This document shows, piece after piece, positions 4,977 through 5,513 of a stretch of DNA of 5,513 bases. A program made the translations under genes and the position numbers. The notes beneath the pieces were generated by a model. That model did not search any database. It was given only the letters and a program-made list of their open reading frames with translations, and was not told where the DNA came from. Origin of the DNA: Bacillota bacterium (GTDB lineage: Bacteria > Bacillota > Clostridia > Lachnospirales > Bianqueaceae); NCBI GenBank assembly GCA_017474705.1, contig JAFVHC010000303.1, positions 1-5,513 on the forward strand. Direction: 5' to 3'. The number at the start of each line of letters is the position of its first letter. Positions within the stretch are counted from its first letter, which is position 1.

Positions 4977-5513
4977 CAGATGGGGCCAGCAGTATCGGAT
5001 CCATATCTTCGGAGAATCCCATGGACCGGGGATCGGCGTCGTCATCGATGGAATGGAACCCGGTATTCGATGGGATGAGGACTATATCCAGGCTCAGCTG
5101 AAACGCAGACGCCCCGGCGGCGCTCTTGCTTCTGCCAGGAATGAAGAAGATGTTGCACAGATCCTCAGTGGGGTCTATAATGGATATACGACAGGTACGT
5201 CCATCATGTGCCTGATCCCCAACAGGGACGCGAGACGAGATGATTATACGTCCGGCGGTCTGCGCCCGTCCCAGGCGGACTACAGCGGTCAGGTCAAGTA
5301 TCGTGGCTTCGCGGATCCCTCCGGAGGAGGGCATTTTTCCGGCAGACTGACGGCTGGCCTTGTGCTGGCCGGAGCTGCGGCGGAACTGGCACTGCGCACG
5401 CACATGCCGTACCAGGCCGGCAGCCATATACTGCAGATCGGCACCGTACGGGATGCACGCTTCGACTTTGCGCAGTGTGATGAAGAAATGATGCAAACAC
5501 TGCATACACCGTC
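4969..5513 (+). CDS. aroC: Chorismate synthase, N-terminal part (3' end outside window)
   Basis: FMN-dependent enzyme that eliminates phosphate from EPSP to give chorismate, the branch point to Phe, Tyr, Trp and folate. 181 codons are visible of a family length near 350-400; the frame is open to the window edge. Seen: IFGESHGPGIGVVIDG with active-site His18, the RRRPGG flavin/substrate loop (46-51), ILSGVYNGYTTGTSI, and GGGHFSGRLTA (119-129), the form common in Gram-positive enzymes. The conserved RPxHAD motif reads RPSQAD: the His corresponding to E. coli and Neurospora His106 is Gln102 (codon CAG, 5272-5274). The segment before it (DYTSGGLRP) looks about two residues shorter than usual. Everything else is orthodox, so it is probably active with a lineage-specific change, but this cannot be shown from the sequence. 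It follows aroA with an 8-nt overlap, matching the order of the two reactions. Confidence 0.94.
   Translation, partial: MSDRWGQQYRIHIFGESHGPGIGVVIDGMEPGIRWDEDYIQAQLKRRRPGGALASARNEEDVAQILSGVYNGYTTGTSIMCLIPNRDARRDDYTSGGLRPSQADYSGQVKYRGFADPSGGGHFSGRLTAGLVLAGAAAELALRTHMPYQAGSHILQIGTVRDARFDFAQCDEEMMQTLHTP

Noticed and set aside
4257..5505. Two overlapping long minus-strand open frames opposite aroA/aroC
   Set aside because: They are antisense shadows of conserved aroA and aroC coding sequence, with no family resemblance and no convincing ribosome site.
1..5513. Search for a novel defence, mobile or RNA-based system
   Set aside because: Every stretch is accounted for by conserved amino-acid biosynthesis genes. 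I saw no direct repeats, array, integrase, toxin-antitoxin pair or structured RNA beyond the two small hairpins listed.

Overview
The window is one continuous, plus-strand biosynthetic operon with almost no non-coding DNA. It holds the 3' part of a histidine operon followed directly by two late shikimate-pathway genes: hisC (5' end missing), hisB, hisA, hisH, hisF, hisI, aroA and aroC (3' end missing). All eight products are recognisable from family motifs. The moderately high GC content, strong AGGAGG-type ribosome sites, Gram-positive style AroA and AroC motifs (CGES.TTLRFL in AroA, GGGHFSGR in AroC) and a stand-alone HisI suggest a Bacillota (Firmicutes) bacterium, possibly a Clostridia or Erysipelotrichia-like lineage. 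This placement is inferred by eye and is not certain.

Layout: hisC/hisB, hisB/hisA and hisA/hisH each overlap by 4 nt (ATGA), hisH/hisF by 7 nt, hisI abuts aroA with 0 nt, and aroA/aroC overlap by 8 nt. The only true spacer is 47 nt between hisF and hisI. This implies one polycistronic mRNA with extensive translational coupling. No promoter is visible, so it must lie upstream. No gene-free stretch exceeds 50 nt, and I see no RNA gene, mobile element or CRISPR array.

Pathway: HisI opens the phosphoribosyl-AMP ring, HisA isomerises the product to PRFAR, HisH and HisF convert PRFAR plus glutamine-derived ammonia to imidazole glycerol phosphate and AICAR, HisB dehydrates that, and HisC transaminates the imidazole-acetol phosphate. 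AroA makes EPSP and AroC converts it to chorismate, the precursor of Phe, Tyr and Trp. HisC-family transaminases can also act on aromatic keto acids, which may be one reason the two pathways sit together.

I found no wholly new system. The notable points are departures from family norms inside otherwise ordinary enzymes. HisF has Gln at the position of the conserved catalytic Asp130 (plus Asp/Ser at a phosphate site and a 6-residue insertion), while its ammonia-gate residues are intact. AroC has Gln in place of the conserved active-site His of the RPxHAD motif. AroA has Ala at the Gly96 glyphosate-contact position. hisA and hisH are swapped relative to the usual hisB-H-A-F order. A terminator-like hairpin plus T-run lies inside the end of hisI, just upstream of aroA.
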